64,000 nucleotides of DNA from Rhynchospora pubera. Taxonomy: Eukaryota > Streptophyta > Magnoliopsida > Poales > Cyperaceae. The translations under genes were made by a program, and so were the position numbers. The stretch spans positions 65,014,251 through 65,078,250 of the forward strand of contig CM051463.1 of assembly GCA_028095005.1 (NCBI GenBank). The letters run 5' to 3'. The number at the start of each line of letters is the position of its first letter. Position 1 is the first letter of the stretch. Under the pieces are notes generated by a model. It saw only the letters and a program-made list of their open reading frames with translations, searched no databases and was not told the origin of the DNA. Positions 1-12,500 of the stretch are shown here, one piece after another.

Positions 1-1914
1 AAAAATATTATAATGAGAATAGATTCAATCAAATCGGTTTGATCAAATTCCTGGTTAAATCATGTCAAATCTCAATTTTGAAATTTCAAATGACCGATTT
101 AAACATCCAATATGATCACTCTATTGTAATTTCCTTGTTGATCAAATTTTATATATATTTTTTGAATTCTTTTACTATTTTTTTAATTTTAGAAAATGGT
201 TATTCTAATTTATTCTGAGCCCTTCAAAAATAATAATTTTAAAAAATCTGAAAAAATACGTAAAAATTTTGAAAACAAATATAAAATTTGATCGATAATG
301 AGATTTCAATAAATAGATCATATTAGATGGTTTGGATCGGTCATTTTAGCTTTCAAAATTAAGATCGGATATTTATCCGGAGTTCTATTATAATACTTAA
401 CCTAAAGAATGTTTGGAATTTCAAAATTTACAATCCTCAAACGTAAATTGTAGAAAAATCGAGTTCGAAAATCTAATTGAAAGAGATTCGGAAATATTTA
501 TACTGGGGAAATTTTTTACTTTACTTTTGAAAAAATTAATTCTAAACAGTCCAAATAAAAGTTCATATGTTAAATATTACTTTTCTGAAATTAAATGACC
601 TTAAGATCACTACTTTTTCTCTACCAAAAAAAAATGATGCGTTTAAACCAAGAGATAGTGTTATTACAATATTTTGAAGGAACAATGAAATAACATTATT
701 TCACATTTGGAAAATAAATTCGAACTTTAAAAAGTCGCTATCAACATTAACGACTATTCCTCATTAATTCAAACATATTTTATAACTAGATTCTTTCATA
801 GAGCCGCAACTTACATTGTTTACCGTATATTGTTATGTTTTATTTAGTATTTAATATAAATATTTTTTTATTATACGGTGTAATTAAAATTTTCTTCGAG
901 GGAGTGGTGGCTGATGGGGAGTTTATAGATTTTATGTAGATACGTTATTTTTAGTTATGCACTAAAAGGATTGTCAACCATGAACATGTACTTGTATTGC
1001 CAACCATTTCCATGCCGGTTAATAGCTTTCATTTAATTCTATGATATGTTTAGCTCCAAATAATTGGGTACCACTTCCACCATTTCTTTTTTTCAAACTA
1101 TCAAATTATGCTAGGTGAATGTTAGTATATTCCGATTTCTATAATTGTGTCTGCTTAAAAAAAATTGTTTACATTTGGCATTCTCAAAAATAAATTTTAA
1201 TTCTTTTTAGTTAAGTTTTAGTTATGAGAAGCAACTATTTATTTTGAGAAACTGTTTAATTAAAATGCGACTTTATGCTTTGCATCTCGGCTACTACATG
1301 AACGTTAATAATTTGATAAAAATAAAATTAATTGCAGTCAAAATGACTTCTGCTAGTACGTGATACATCATGTGTTACTTGTTTTTACTTGTCGGATGTT
1401 GCGCAGGCATCATATTGATTTTTTCCCCCCCTGCTTTTTTTCCTGCACATTTATGCTTGTTGTAGTGTATTCTTTAACTGTCTGGAATTGATATTATGAT
1501 CAATACTTGTTATATTTTATTTTTCTCGTATGAAAATGACTCTAAATTTCTAGAGTGAAGCAAGCATCTTTTCTAAAGGAAACAATTCCTAATTAGAGAT
1601 GCGGTGTAACTGAACATATATCATGTAGAAAGTCTGTGGCAAATCACCGTAATAATCAAATTTATGGTCACTCAAATTTCAACAAATAAAATGGGCACAT
1701 TAAATCCTGATTCATCCTATGTCACATGAGCTCGGCTCATTCGAATCCACACAGTGACACAGAGAAACAAAATCAAGCCTATTTTTCGTAGGTGCAAATA
1801 TGTAGAACATACTTATGGTCATGGAACCGATTTCAAATTAATAGGGGATGCATATGGTGACATTGTTCATCACTGTTTATCTTTAAAAATTCTTTCCTTC
1901 CCCATGTTATATAT
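1..1914. other. AT-rich intergenic DNA
   Basis: Very AT-rich sequence with many short A and T runs. No frame with coding character, splice pattern or recognisable motif was found on either strand. The 61-codon frame near 413-598 has no ATG start and no recognisable content, so it is not called a gene. Confidence 0.7.
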
Positions 1915-2054
1915 GGCTCCGTTTGGATAGGTGTGGGAAGAAGGGAAGAAGTATTGGAAAGTGTGTAACTTTGTGAAGAATTTAGATTGTTTATAATTTT
2001 TTTTTCTTTCCTCTTCCTTCTTCCTACTTCTTCTCAACGCATCCAAACAGAGGC
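1915..2054. mobile_element. MITE, GGCTCCGTTTGGAT family, copy 1
   Basis: A 140-bp non-coding element with terminal inverted repeats. The left end reads GGCTCCGTTTGGATAGGTGT and the right end ATCCAAACAGAGGC, which is the inverted left end with two mismatches. TATAT flanks both sides and is a possible target duplication. A second copy with the same ends and similar interior lies at 19712-19862, which establishes the family. The TIR and size resemble Tourist/PIF-Harbinger or similar MITEs, but the superfamily is not proven because the TSD length is ambiguous. Confidence 0.75.
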
Positions 2055-3295
2055 TATATAACTCCCTACCAATCAAATCCAATCTCAAATTGCCTTAAAT
2101 ACTGTCACTATTTAGAAAGGTTTAAGCGATCATAATCAATGGATACGTTTGAAGAAGTTATATCTATGAGACATTACTCTTTCAAAACATAAATTTGCCG
2201 TTGTGGCGGTGAGCGTTTCAATTTTCTATTTTCCTTTAGGAAAAATATATATTTTATTTCATTGAATTCTTGCGACATCCCACGATGACACTTTAGCACG
2301 CGAAGGCAACAAGGCACCAACCGTGACTGACATGCAGATGAGTAGTTCATTGCATTTATAGCCATAACAATGCTTAAGGGTTATGATTGTCACAGGACAA
2401 TTCATGCAATGATACATTCGCAGGGCTGCGTGCTTTCCGACAATATGAAATCATTCTGATATTTAACTGCAAATTTAACAGCAACAGAGTCGAGAAATAA
2501 TAAAATATTTTTTAGTTATTCCTAAAAATTCAGAGTAAAAAGCTTTCACGTCTAATACAAAGGCAGGAGGAAAGGAAAGGATAATGTAACAATGTAAGAA
2601 AGCATTATGATTTTGATTCGTAATATGACAGATGGAAAAAATAAAATAAAAAACAACAAAATTAAGTATGATCTCGTTCCTTAAGCACTTAGTTTTTTGG
2701 GCCAAGTTTACTGCATTTTATAATGAGAGGAATAAATTATACAGGTAAAAAAAATTTAACATTTTGATGCAATTAATATTTAAAAAATAAAACAAATTTA
2801 TAAAAATATTATATATAAATTAAACACAAGTTGTATATCAAATTTGTAACATGAAAGCCAATTAATCATCATTGAGTAATTTGAAAATTTAATGATTGAG
2901 TTTTATCGATACTTTTTATTTATTACCGAATGATTTCTCAATTATATTAAATACATTACCTTACTAAATTATGGATATTATATTCGCACTTTTATATTAA
3001 TAATATATCCACATGTGTTTTCCTTATCGTGTTCTTCGAACAATTTAGCACAATAGTTACATACTTACATGACCACATCTTAATTTTTTGTTTTCTTTTA
3101 TTGTTGAAGAAACAATACAAACAAAAGAGACTATATCAATGTTGCCAGATATTTCTTGATTATGATTTATTTGACTCAAGATTTAACTAGCTGCAAAAGG
3201 ACATAACCTGTTTATATAAAATGTCGTTAGAAATATTTCAAGTGAATAACTACAATTGTTTGAAACATCAGAGCATGAATATGCATGTTTCATTT
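2055..3295. other. AT-rich intergenic DNA
   Basis: AT-rich sequence with no recognisable gene. Short minus-strand frames here (for example 2174-2365 and 2475-2705) show no family resemblance and have no neighbouring exons, so they are treated as chance. Confidence 0.65.
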
Positions 3296-3376
3296 ATAAG
3301 CATCCTTAATTTCTTTTTTTTTTTTTTTTTTTTTGAAACACTAGACAGCGACTGTCTAGAAAATAAGCATCCTTAA
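3296..3376 (-). mobile_element. Very short poly(T)-tailed retroposon with long TSD
   Basis: A 49-bp insert (3314-3362) consists of about 21 T followed by a short sequence that includes the hairpin CTAGACAG-CGA-CTGTCTAG. It is bracketed by a direct repeat. The left copy at 3296-3313 is ATAAGCATCCTTAATTTC, and the right copy starts at 3363 but is broken after CTTAA by the MITE at 3377-3571, resuming as TAATTTC at 3572-3578. A long TSD plus a homopolymer A/T tail is the signature of LINE/SINE-type target-primed insertion; the poly(T) puts the retroposon on the minus strand. It is probably a severely truncated or very small SINE-like copy. Confidence 0.7.
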
Positions 3377-3571
3377 GGCCCTGATCAAAATCTCTTTTTT
3401 TTTTAACATGGGATTTTATTTCATTTCATTTCGTTAGAAAATTCTTAATCAAAATGAATGGATTTGGTGTCATTTGATTGGAATTCCTATGTAATTAGAT
3501 CTAATGAAATCCTATGAAATCAATTGAATTAAATTGAAATCTCGTAAAAAAAAAACATTTTGATCAGGGCC
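3377..3571. mobile_element. Tourist-like MITE with TAA target duplication
   Basis: A 195-bp element whose first 15 bases, GGCCCTGATCAAAAT, are exactly inverted at its right end (ATTTTGATCAGGGCC). It is flanked by TAA on both sides (3374-3376 and 3572-3574). A 3-bp TWA-type target duplication with 15-bp TIRs is typical of PIF/Harbinger-derived Tourist MITEs. The interior is AT-rich and non-coding. It landed inside the right target duplication of the older poly(T) retroposon, so the relative insertion order is readable. Confidence 0.88.
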
Positions 3572-3578
3572 TAATTTC

Positions 3579-4249
3579 GGCCTCAACGGCTAACGATTGT
3601 ATCCAACTGGTGCTAATTAATTGCAAGACTTGATGACCGCCCATGCTGTACTCTGTTGTGATTATACGCATAAACTTATGTCGGAAAGTGGATGTGATCA
3701 AGTTCTATTATTTCATTTATTTTTCTAGATCATTGGTGAAATTTTTAATCTATCAATACTCTTATCATTATAATTTAAACCAAGAAATCTTCCGACTATA
3801 TTGACAGTCGTCTATTTTTGCTCAGATGGTTTCAAATAAATTAGCAGCAGAGAAAGATACATTAATTAATTGTTATTGTATTGTGCATATATATAGCATA
3901 ATTGCTTAATAGTCCTTAATAGGTCTCAATTTTTCGATTAGGTTTTTAGAGCATTATTTAGTTTCTGATAATTGATTATACACCAAATCGGACCAGCAAG
4001 TAGGACCAAGATCAAGTTGATATGTCATTAAAGTTGACAACCAGCTTCTACGTACGTAGAAGAAGGTACTTCAAAACCAAATTGATGAATATATCATTTA
4101 ATGTCATAAACAGATGGGATCTAAATCAAATGAATCTATATCCTAATAGGACCACCATTGACCTCTTCATGACTGCTGGTTCTTACAAATAAACTGCATG
4201 GCTCCGCTATTTAATATATCTAGCTAGCAAATTTAATGACTGTAGGAGT
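3579..4249. other. Intergenic DNA upstream of the GDSL remnant
   Basis: AT-rich. This is where the missing first exon of the GDSL gene would be expected. No frame encoding the GDSL block (FGDS) is visible here, nor anywhere in 1-4250. Confidence 0.6.
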
Positions 4250-4310
4250 ATGGATTTAATTTCTACACATATAATACAGATGGAAATTAATTTGGTATCT
4301 TGTTTCATAG

Positions 4311-5615
4311 TGAAGGCTGTTATTCCCCTGTGGAAGGAAGTAGAATACTTCAAGGAGTACCAAAAAAAACTACGCAAGTACGTTGGCGAAGCCCACGCAG
4401 AATACATTGTAAATGAAGCAATCTACATCATTAGCATTGGCACAAACGACTTTCTAGAAAACTACTTTGCAGTTGTGACAGGCAGGATTTTGCAGTTGCC
4501 CGTGGACAAGTTCGAAGATTTTCTTGTCAGTCAGGCAGCAGAGTTTCTCACAAACATATACAGGCTCGGTGCGAGGAAAATATCTTTTGCCGGGCTGAGT
4601 CCAATTGGGTGTTTGCCGTTGGAAAGAACTACCAATGTAATCGGGAAAGGCGGATGCAATGAGAAGTACAATCGAGTTGCGAGGGACTTCAATGCAAAAC
4701 TACAAAGGATGATTGCAGACCTCTGTACAAAGTTGCCAGGATTAAGGTTGAGATATTCAGGAGTTTATGATAGAGTACTTCAACTTATCAACAATCCTTC
4801 TCACTATGGTAAGCACCGCTGTTCCTTGTATCAATTGGTAGATCTGTAAACCAAACTTAAGAAACTAAGCTAAATGAATTGACTGAACTGCATATATCAA
4901 TCAAATTGGGAACTAAATAATCTCTTTGTCGTAAGTACGCTTTGCAAGTTTAAAAATAATATTTGCTATATATGGTTTCTGTGTATTTTGTCAATTTATT
5001 AGAAATGAACATAACCAAAATCTATTTTGACTGCACTACCAAAACAAGCCTAGAAATCGAACTGTTTTTATTATAATAAATTTCAGTATTGTAAAGAATA
5101 ATAATTTAACATAAACGACACTAACAATAATTGTATTCTAATTAATAGCTTTTTAAGTATGAGTACTTAGTTATAGGATGACAAGACAAGTTGTTATACT
5201 TCCATTAGTTCTCTAAATAGGTTATTTCCAGATTCTCATCATGTTGATTACTGGTATTTAACTGTAATTAGTAATATACTGATACAAATTCAAATTGAAC
5301 CAGTACAACATATAAAAGCTATCAATTCACTAAACTTGATTTAAACCTTTTTTACTTTCGTATAAATGATATTTAACATTGTATGTCAGATACTAACAAA
5401 GAATATATATTACCACTACAGGGCTTGAGAATGTTGAGGAAGGTTGTTGTGGTACAGGAAAATTCGAGATGGGATTTCTTTGCGACTCAAAATGCCCGCT
5501 AACTTGCCCTGATGCTAACAAATACCTATTTTGGGATGCATTCCATCCAACAGAGAAGGTCAACCGTCTGATGGCTGGTCTGACGTTAAGCACTGGCTTG
5601 AGAGAATTTATCTAA
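4311..5615 (+). pseudogene. GDSL esterase/lipase, 5'-truncated (exons 2 and 3 only)
   Basis: Two exons of a plant SGNH/GDSL-family lipase, a family of mostly secreted ester hydrolases. The first recognisable exon ends at 4808 before GTAAGC and opens after an acceptor AG at 4309-4310. It encodes the VIPLWKEVEYFKEYQ segment and block III GTND (4439-4450), then the RLGARKI and GLSPIGCLP segments. A 613-bp intron ends in ACAG at 5421. The last exon, 5422-5615, encodes the C-terminal cysteine-rich part and block V DAFHPTE (from 5535), which carries the catalytic Asp and His, and ends in TAA. The reading frame is continuous across the splice. The first exon, with the catalytic Ser in the GDSL motif, signal peptide and start, is absent from the preceding 4.2 kb. 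The gene is either truncated or has a first intron longer than the window shows. Frame and splice sites are intact, so decay may be recent. Confidence 0.82.
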
Positions 5616-6119
5616 GTTAGCAAAGTAGGTGCATTTCCACTTTCCAAAATGTAATTGTATAGCTTTATAATAGTGCAGGGAATGAGATGTGAAGGGAACA
5701 ACATGAAAGAATTAATAGAATAATGTTTTTGCAGAGTCTCATGCACATGGTAAAGTGATTAAATTACCCCATTATAGAATAAGTTAACTAAAACGAATTG
5801 ATCCAATTGAATATGTAAAAGAAAAGAGGTTCTATTTAAATATACGTAGCAAAAGAAAATAACTCAGAGATCTTTTCATGTTCTGCTTTTAAGTTCAATG
5901 ATACTTCACAAAAACTGTCCAAATAATGTTCCAACTGAGGTCTAACAATTATAGATCAGGGTTCTTCAACATTCAGAAATGATTTTCACTGTTATGACAA
6001 TTGATGTCTAATTTAAGAATTAATTATTACAGCGGGCCCATCACAGTATGATTACCAGATTGTTCGTCCGGTTCATGAAATTTTCGTAGAATATTTACTT
6101 ATTTAGCAATTTTATTCAA
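5616..6119. other. 3' flank of the GDSL remnant
   Basis: AT-rich non-coding sequence. It probably contains the old 3' UTR of the GDSL gene. Nothing else was recognised. Confidence 0.5.
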
Positions 6120-6149
6120 ACATAAAGAGATCATATGAAAAGTAGCCCG

Positions 6150-6515
6150 TTCGAATCCGGATCCTCTGGTCGTTTGCTAGAAAACGACCACTGGTCGTTT
6201 CTGAAGCTGAGTCGTCCAATCAAAAGGGACGGTCAGATCTCAATCTTCATTTGTTCCGCCCAAAACAAAAAAAAAGCGTATTATACGCTTCTCGTCGCAA
6301 TCCGGATCCTCTCCGTCTCTTTCCTATTTCTAAATTGCTCTCTCGAAATCGCTCTCTTGTTTCTCCTTCGAAACCTGATATGCTTCCTCTCCTCAAGTCG
6401 CACTCTCTCTCTGCCTCTGACCCTCAACTGTTCGTTTCGACACATCCACCTCAATCCTCGTCTCCTCTGACAGACAGTTATCTCTGCCTCCCTAAACCCT
6501 AAAAGCTCGATCCAA
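6150..6515 (+). promoter_or_regulatory. Possible promoter plus 5' leader exon of an unidentified gene
   Basis: Composition changes abruptly from AT-rich to CT-rich around 6290. The stretch resembles a plant 5' UTR: pyrimidine-rich, with a telo-box (AAACCCTAAA at 6493-6502) and then a plausible donor, AAGTAAG, at about 6513-6519 followed by T-rich intron-like DNA. Upstream, GGTCGTTT and AAACGACC form an 8-bp inverted repeat at about 6167-6190. Overlapping frames on both strands here (6135-6470, 6251-6502, 6281-6535) show no family. The presumed downstream exons are not found; the intron-like DNA runs into solo LTR D1 at 7188. It could instead be a promoter fragment carried by a mobile element. 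Confidence 0.4.
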
Positions 6516-7187
6516 GTAAGAACTAGCTTTCTCATGTACTTCTAAGTTATAATTTTGTTATTTTCATTTAATTTAAGGTTCACGAGTTCTCTATTTGGGA
6601 TTAATTTATTTGCTATTTTGGTTAATTGGGTTTTTAAAACAGTAGAGTAGCTGCAGGAGTCAGAGTTAAGTTCCTCAGATGCTGAGGTGATTATGGAAGG
6701 TTTGAGAGCAACAGACTATTTATTTGTTGGCTAAATTGGGTTTGTTTGTAGGATTTTCTTCTCTCTGGCTGATTCTATTTTGTGTGGATGTTTGGTTTTG
6801 GTTATGTTGGTCCTGGTAAGATGACTATTGGCAGGGTAGTATTGTTCTAAGTTTTTACGAAAACTGTGGATAGGTAGCTCTTTACTTGTTGCTTCATGTG
6901 TAAACGTGAACTTAATAGGTATTCTGGTGTAGATTTAAACTTAAAAGTTTTAACTATTTTCTATTTTCTTGATCAATGAAGCAGGTGTCTCTTACTTTTG
7001 GTCAAATTTGAACATTCTGATGCTGAAATATGTCCTTATGTATCTTTTCACTTTCCTATGTCAAATGACTTATATTAGTCAAATTTATGATTCAAGTTTT
7101 AATATTTCTTCTACTTACTTTACAAATGATTGTTGAGTTAACCTCACACGCCTCTTTCTAAATTGCTGCCTCTTTATGAATGTGGAT
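6516..7187 (+). other. Intron-like or intergenic T-rich DNA
   Basis: T-rich sequence following the putative donor, without open frames of note. It ends where homology to the D-family LTR starts at about 7188. Confidence 0.4.
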
Positions 7188-7452
7188 CGATATCTCGTAT
7201 TTATATTGTTATTTTGACCAGACTTTACATCGAAATTGTGACTAAAACTTTGATTTATTGCTGTTTTTGTCTTTCTTTGCTAGATTTGGCACTGCCTTTT
7301 GCACTTTGCTCTTATTTGTAGGAATCCAAGAAAATCAGCAAGGAAAGCAGCAATATAGGCTAGACGACTCATTCCTAGCCTAGATCAAACCCCAACTCGA
7401 CCAAGACGCGACAGACGCACTAGACTCAGCACATTCCTCAACCAGACCCTGC

Positions 7453-7553
7453 AATTCGGTCCGGAATTCGGACCGAATTCCTCCACAGACTACACTTCTG
7501 AAATTCCAGTGAGATCAATTCAGTCCGAATTCCCCTGAATTCGGTTCGAATTG
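7453..7553. repeat. Palindromic EcoRI-like repeats in LTR D1
   Basis: 7453-7479 is a near-palindrome built from AATTCGGTCCG and CGGACCGAATT. 7539-7553 reads AATTCGGTTCGAATT, and the same 15-mer recurs at 18169-18183, on the other side of element A. In D2 the corresponding sites read AATCCGGTCCGGATT. Confidence 0.75.
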
Positions 7554-7728
7554 CTATACGGGGAAATGATTCTGGCCACATCCTGAACGCGTCTTCTCTG
7601 TTTGGAAGCCTAAATTTCCGCCTAGAATGGAGAAAAACGTGTGCCAACCTGTCTGACAGCCAGAGGAGAGCATATTAGGCGCCTTCCATCTTGGGAGGAG
7701 CCATCTTTCATCCCACCTTCTCCACTTT

Positions 7729-7733
7729 CTCTC
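7729..7733. repeat. Target-site duplication CTCTC, left
   Basis: CTCTC directly precedes the TGTTAGG terminus of element A and is repeated at 17418-17422 immediately after its CTAACA terminus. It lies within LTR D1. Confidence 0.9.
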
Positions 7734-9497
7734 TGTTAGGAAATCGCCCAATTTTAATTTTGTGACTAATTACTAACTAATTAATCCAATTAAACAAAGA
7801 GCAAGAGAGATCTAGTACGTAAACCATTCGACACAAAGAGAAAAGAGGTGGAATTGTACCTCCCGCGAAATCGTATTCGCGGGGCTCGATCCTACGGCAT
7901 GGGAATCGATGGGGTGCTCTCCTTCGCCTCCTATTCGCGGCGCCTCGAGTCCACTATGGTATTAACCAAGTTCTTCTCAATTCGTGCTAGCGAAGAGAAG
8001 AACGAGTCTAATCCCAAGCGTTCCCTTTCTTCAACCAACGAACCAATTGATTTGTGGGAGAATGGGATGCTCAACACATGAGCTAGAGTGGAGAGGAGAG
8101 AGGGGGGGGGCGGCGCACCACAAAGGGGAGGCCAATAGTGGCGGCTAGGGAGAGGAGGAGAGAGAAGAAGACCAAGGAGCCTCCAATAGGTGCCTTATAT
8201 AGCCTCTTAACCCTAGATAGGAGTTCACACAAATTACAATTGTGCCACTCCTACCTACCTCATGTGGCCGGCCTCCTAGTGGGCTCTCTTGGCCCACTAG
8301 GCCATCTCTATTTGGTTCCTTTAATTCTATTAATTAAAGGCCCACTCATAGCTTATTCAATTTGGACATTTAATTTACTAATAAATTAAAGCCCAAATAA
8401 CTTAACTAAATTAAGTGTGTTATTTATAAATAATTATTAACTTAATAATAATTATTTAGAGATTAGACAATGCATTAATTTATTTCTATATGATCCATTT
8501 GACTTAATTAATTATAACGGTCCATAACGCTATTTAATTAATTAATCAACTTATCATATTTTGCAATACTCATTATTGCAAATAAATAAATAATGCACGT
8601 ATGATTAAATACCAATTTTGTGTGACCCTTTGAGGATTTATGCTATGTTGGACATGGAATTAAATCGCTATTTAATTCCAATAATCATAAGCGGTATCTA
8701 GCAACACGTTATGATTCCCAATTCGCATAAATAGTGTACTGCTACAATATTTCAATCCTGCATAAGAGAATAAATGTATTTCCCTATTTTGATTCTTATG
8801 TCACACGATATCATCGTATAATCCAAGATAGGAATGTGTCATTCTTGCAGATTATACGTTTCTTGATCTAGAGATAATTGTATAAAGTTGCATGCAAACA
8901 ATCTATCTCCATCAAGGGGCCCAAACAGATATCGTCACTCACTAAGTGAATTAATGAGGGACATACGGTTTTCTTGATGATTAATTTTTCCCCGCACAAT
9001 TCAAGAGAACATAAATAAAGTCCGTATAGCAGCCCTTATCGGGAATCAGCGGTAGACAGTATTTATTGAACCTATCCTCATGTGGAAAAGATAAACATCT
9101 CAAACTTAGAACCAAAATCATAACGAAATAAACAATGACACATAACACAATCCATATGTTTATTTCGATGGGTCAAGTCCTGTGCTATGTTCCATAACAT
9201 ACACATATGCAATTAAGTTGGTAACTCTTTACCTATGATTTGTAGAACTTAATCATCACTTAACTTGCATACTAATCTTATATGATAATTAATGTTCCTT
9301 GTTAATTATCAAGATTATGGACCGTTTAGATTTATTATTGTCATTCTAAAGAATGATCCACAGAGATCTACAATTCAGATCCTCAACCTGAATGATCTGT
9401 CAATAATAAACCTAGGAACAGATGATAAAATATCATCCAAAACATAAACTAATAATTAAGTCATTAAATTATTGACTTCTAGGACATAACTCTAACA
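7734..9497 (-). repeat. 3' LTR of element A
   Basis: 1,764 bp, TG...CA ends. It contains a minus-strand TATA box (CTATATAA, complement of 8195-8202), so U3 lies at the high-coordinate side and R/U5 at 7734 to about 8170. The half from about 8600 to 9497 is strongly shared with the LTRs at 35045 and 46950, while the R/U5 half differs. A run of nine G at 8101-8109 is the same length in all copies. The plus-strand frames 7848-8081 and 8138-8389 are antisense to the LTR and not genes. Confidence 0.92.
8195..8202 (-). promoter_or_regulatory. TATA box of element A LTR
   Basis: Reads CTATATAA on the minus strand, about 460 bp from the U5 end. The same box occurs in the other A-type LTR at 16115-16122 and in the truncated LTR at 43616-43623. 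Confidence 0.65.
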
Positions 9498-9510
9498 ATC
9501 TCCCACTTGG

Positions 9511-12500
9511 CCTAGAGTCAATCAATAGTGACTTCTAGCCAACGAAGAATTGAGAACAATGTCATATATCTACATATATACATGTCTCGGACCTCAAAAT
9601 AAATAATACGCTTATAGCTAATTACTCATACGTCCACCACGTATGGATGCAAAACTGCATCTAGTATACTGCTCAAGGTAGAGGTCGTGCTAGAGTGTTC
9701 GCTGTGTTCGCGAACCTATCCAAAAATTGTTTGACCATATATATATATACTCCTATATATATTCTTGATCACCATCATATGATATCAAGTGATATCGCTA
9801 TAGATCATATTTTGAATCTCCAATGTAACATTGGACTCTTTAGGAGTAAGTTATGGTTCGAGATGCTTAGAACCATAATAACTCAACTAAGAAATCGATC
9901 CGAAATAAACTTCTTTTATTGCTTCACAAGTTGCTATGTATTTTGCTTTGGTGACGGAAACGGTTGTAATATTCCATTTAGAACACCTTCTAAACTTACA
10001 ACACCACCTTTTAGCAAAATATGTATTTCAACTGTGATTATATCAATCTTTCGAAAAACTAGCATTAGTGTAACTAACTTACACGAGCTCTCTTTCATCT
10101 TAAGAGATGAAACATTATATCACTCTTTCTCATAAGGTACTCGAGGATATCCTTGACTATCGTCCTAATGTGTCTCTCTTGTATCCATTTGACAACTGTT
10201 TGTCATATCCTTTGGATACTACACATCGGGGCATATGCATAAATATGACGTACACAACGAAACTCATAATGAAAGAATGCTTGAACTATTTCATGCACTT
10301 TCTTGAATTGAGTTGCAATAGACCGAGTTAAAACACTCAAGTCATGCCATGTGACGTACAGTTAGACATCCTTTCTTGGAGTGTAACTTTCGTGTTTCTA
10401 GAACACTTCGTCAATATATGCATATTTGTTCAAACCTGACATCCATCATAATCTATCTTCATAGATTTGTTTCCTAGGATCAGGTGATTTCGCCCAAGTT
10501 CTCATTTGAGAAAGCATTCTCCAAAGAGATCTTGACGATATTCATTTTCTTAATGTTATTCCCAATTAATGAATTGTTATCTTGAACAATACAAGTAATA
10601 CAATTATGCTTCCACTGAATATCTTGTATATACAAGATACTTTTGACGAAGTTCAACTCCTTGACTTCATTGTCAAAACTTTTATTCCAATCTCCACAAC
10701 ACTTGCTTTAATCCATTAATGGATCCTTGAAGCATGCGTATGTTCTTAGCAATACATAAACCTCGATTTGTGTCAAATGCACAACATCTTCCTTCATTCA
10801 TACGAAGAAGGCGGTTTTATGTGTTTTTCCATATATCGACATATATGAAATACAATTATTGCTAGAATGATCTTTATTGACTTATACATAGCCACAAGCA
10901 AGAAGTTGTGCTTTGTACGTAGTCAACTAGCCATCGACTTAGACATAGCTACAAGCGAGAAGCCGCGCTTTGTACATAGTCGATTTGTTATCCATGTCGA
11001 TCTTTCCTTTTGAAGATCTAAACGTTCTTGATGGATTGCTCCTTCATGAACATCAACCAAGGTCTATACCTTGTTGTTATACATAGATTTTATTTAAAGA
11101 TCATATGAATTCAAACCATATATGTGGAATCGGATCGTTCCATCGTTTCCTTGTTTATCAACGGATTCTCATATGCTAAGTTTGAGAATGTCGTGAAGCC
11201 AATGCACCAAACGGCTTAGGCAATCAACTCTCGTTGATCTTTTGTAGGATTGGTACTTGAGGTTCATGAACTACTTCCACAATGAATTGTCGAACGAGTT
11301 CTTGACTCCTCATATATTCCATGAGTTTCTCGAATCATCATCAACTCGTGAGATGGTTGAGTCCTCATTGGAAGGAGCGTACTATTAAACTTCTTTCAAA
11401 ACAACTTGTGAATGAAGTTTCGCTCAACTTCCACTAAGTACCATGTATGGAGTGACAAGTTTCCCATAAGAGTACTTCTTGTAGTGACGCATAAACTATT
11501 TTAATGCTCACTTTACTCCCACTACTTCTTCTTGAGAATTTCAATTCATCAAGACTACATTATGATTAGCAACAACTACTTTGTTCTTATCATATTCGTA
11601 GAAGTAGTGCCTTTTAATATAAAGCATCCTACAAATTCACAGTGTCTTATTTGGTTTAAGCTTACAAGTCATCAATACTTAAAATAAGCTTCTCAACACC
11701 AAATCTCGAGAAGTATTATACTTAGAGATCAAAATCTCGTAAGATATCTTCTTCAATAGACTTTAATGGAACACCATTCAGTGTAAACAATATTATCCTC
11801 AAACATAATTCCTTAATACGAGTTGAATAAGTCCATTTGAATAAGTCCATTTGATTTATTATCGATCGAACAAAATATTGTTCAATACCTCCATTCTTGG
11901 ACATATTATTCCTCATGGAGCGAGTTATGAAACTATTTTCATACTCTTTAGATAATATTTCAAATTATACGACTTAACTCCTTATTTACCACGATTAATT
12001 GTAAGACTTCTAATTTTCTTGAACGGTCTTTTAAACTTCACTCTTGAACTCCTTTGAACTAGTCAAAAGGTTCATACTTATACCTTATCAAATAGATATG
12101 TTAATATCTACAATGATCGTTGGTTAAGTAGTAAAGTATCAACAACCTTTCATTGCACAAGTACTTATTGGTCTTTATACATCGATATGTATAAGTCCTA
12201 ATTAATTCACTTGTCCTTAAACCTTCATAGGTTAAAAGGCGCTTATGTCATTTAACAAACATGATTCGCATATCAATCGATTTGAAATCGAATTGAATTT
12301 CGAGCTCTACGTTACGTAGACTCTCATAATGCGATTCTCGTTTATGTATGTGACTAAGCGGTTATATATAACATGAAAGTCAAATACTTTATGTCAAGTC
12401 TTACGCATCCTATTTGTCATTCATAACTTGTTTATCTATTTCAAGCAAATTCCATCAAGATGCATGAAATCATATAAACAAATTCATAATAAAAGAACTT

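Noticed and set aside
413..598. 61-codon plus-strand frame
   Set aside because: No ATG, AT-rich composition, no family features; consistent with chance.
7848..8389. Two plus-strand frames repeated three times (also at 15768-16309 and 43269-43774)
   Set aside because: They are repeated because they lie antisense in the A-type LTR; they have no independent conservation signal and one crosses the duplication junction.
9695..10331. Plus-strand frames of 146 and 74 codons
   Set aside because: Antisense to the decayed RNase H/RT region of element A; translations of decayed pol on the wrong strand.
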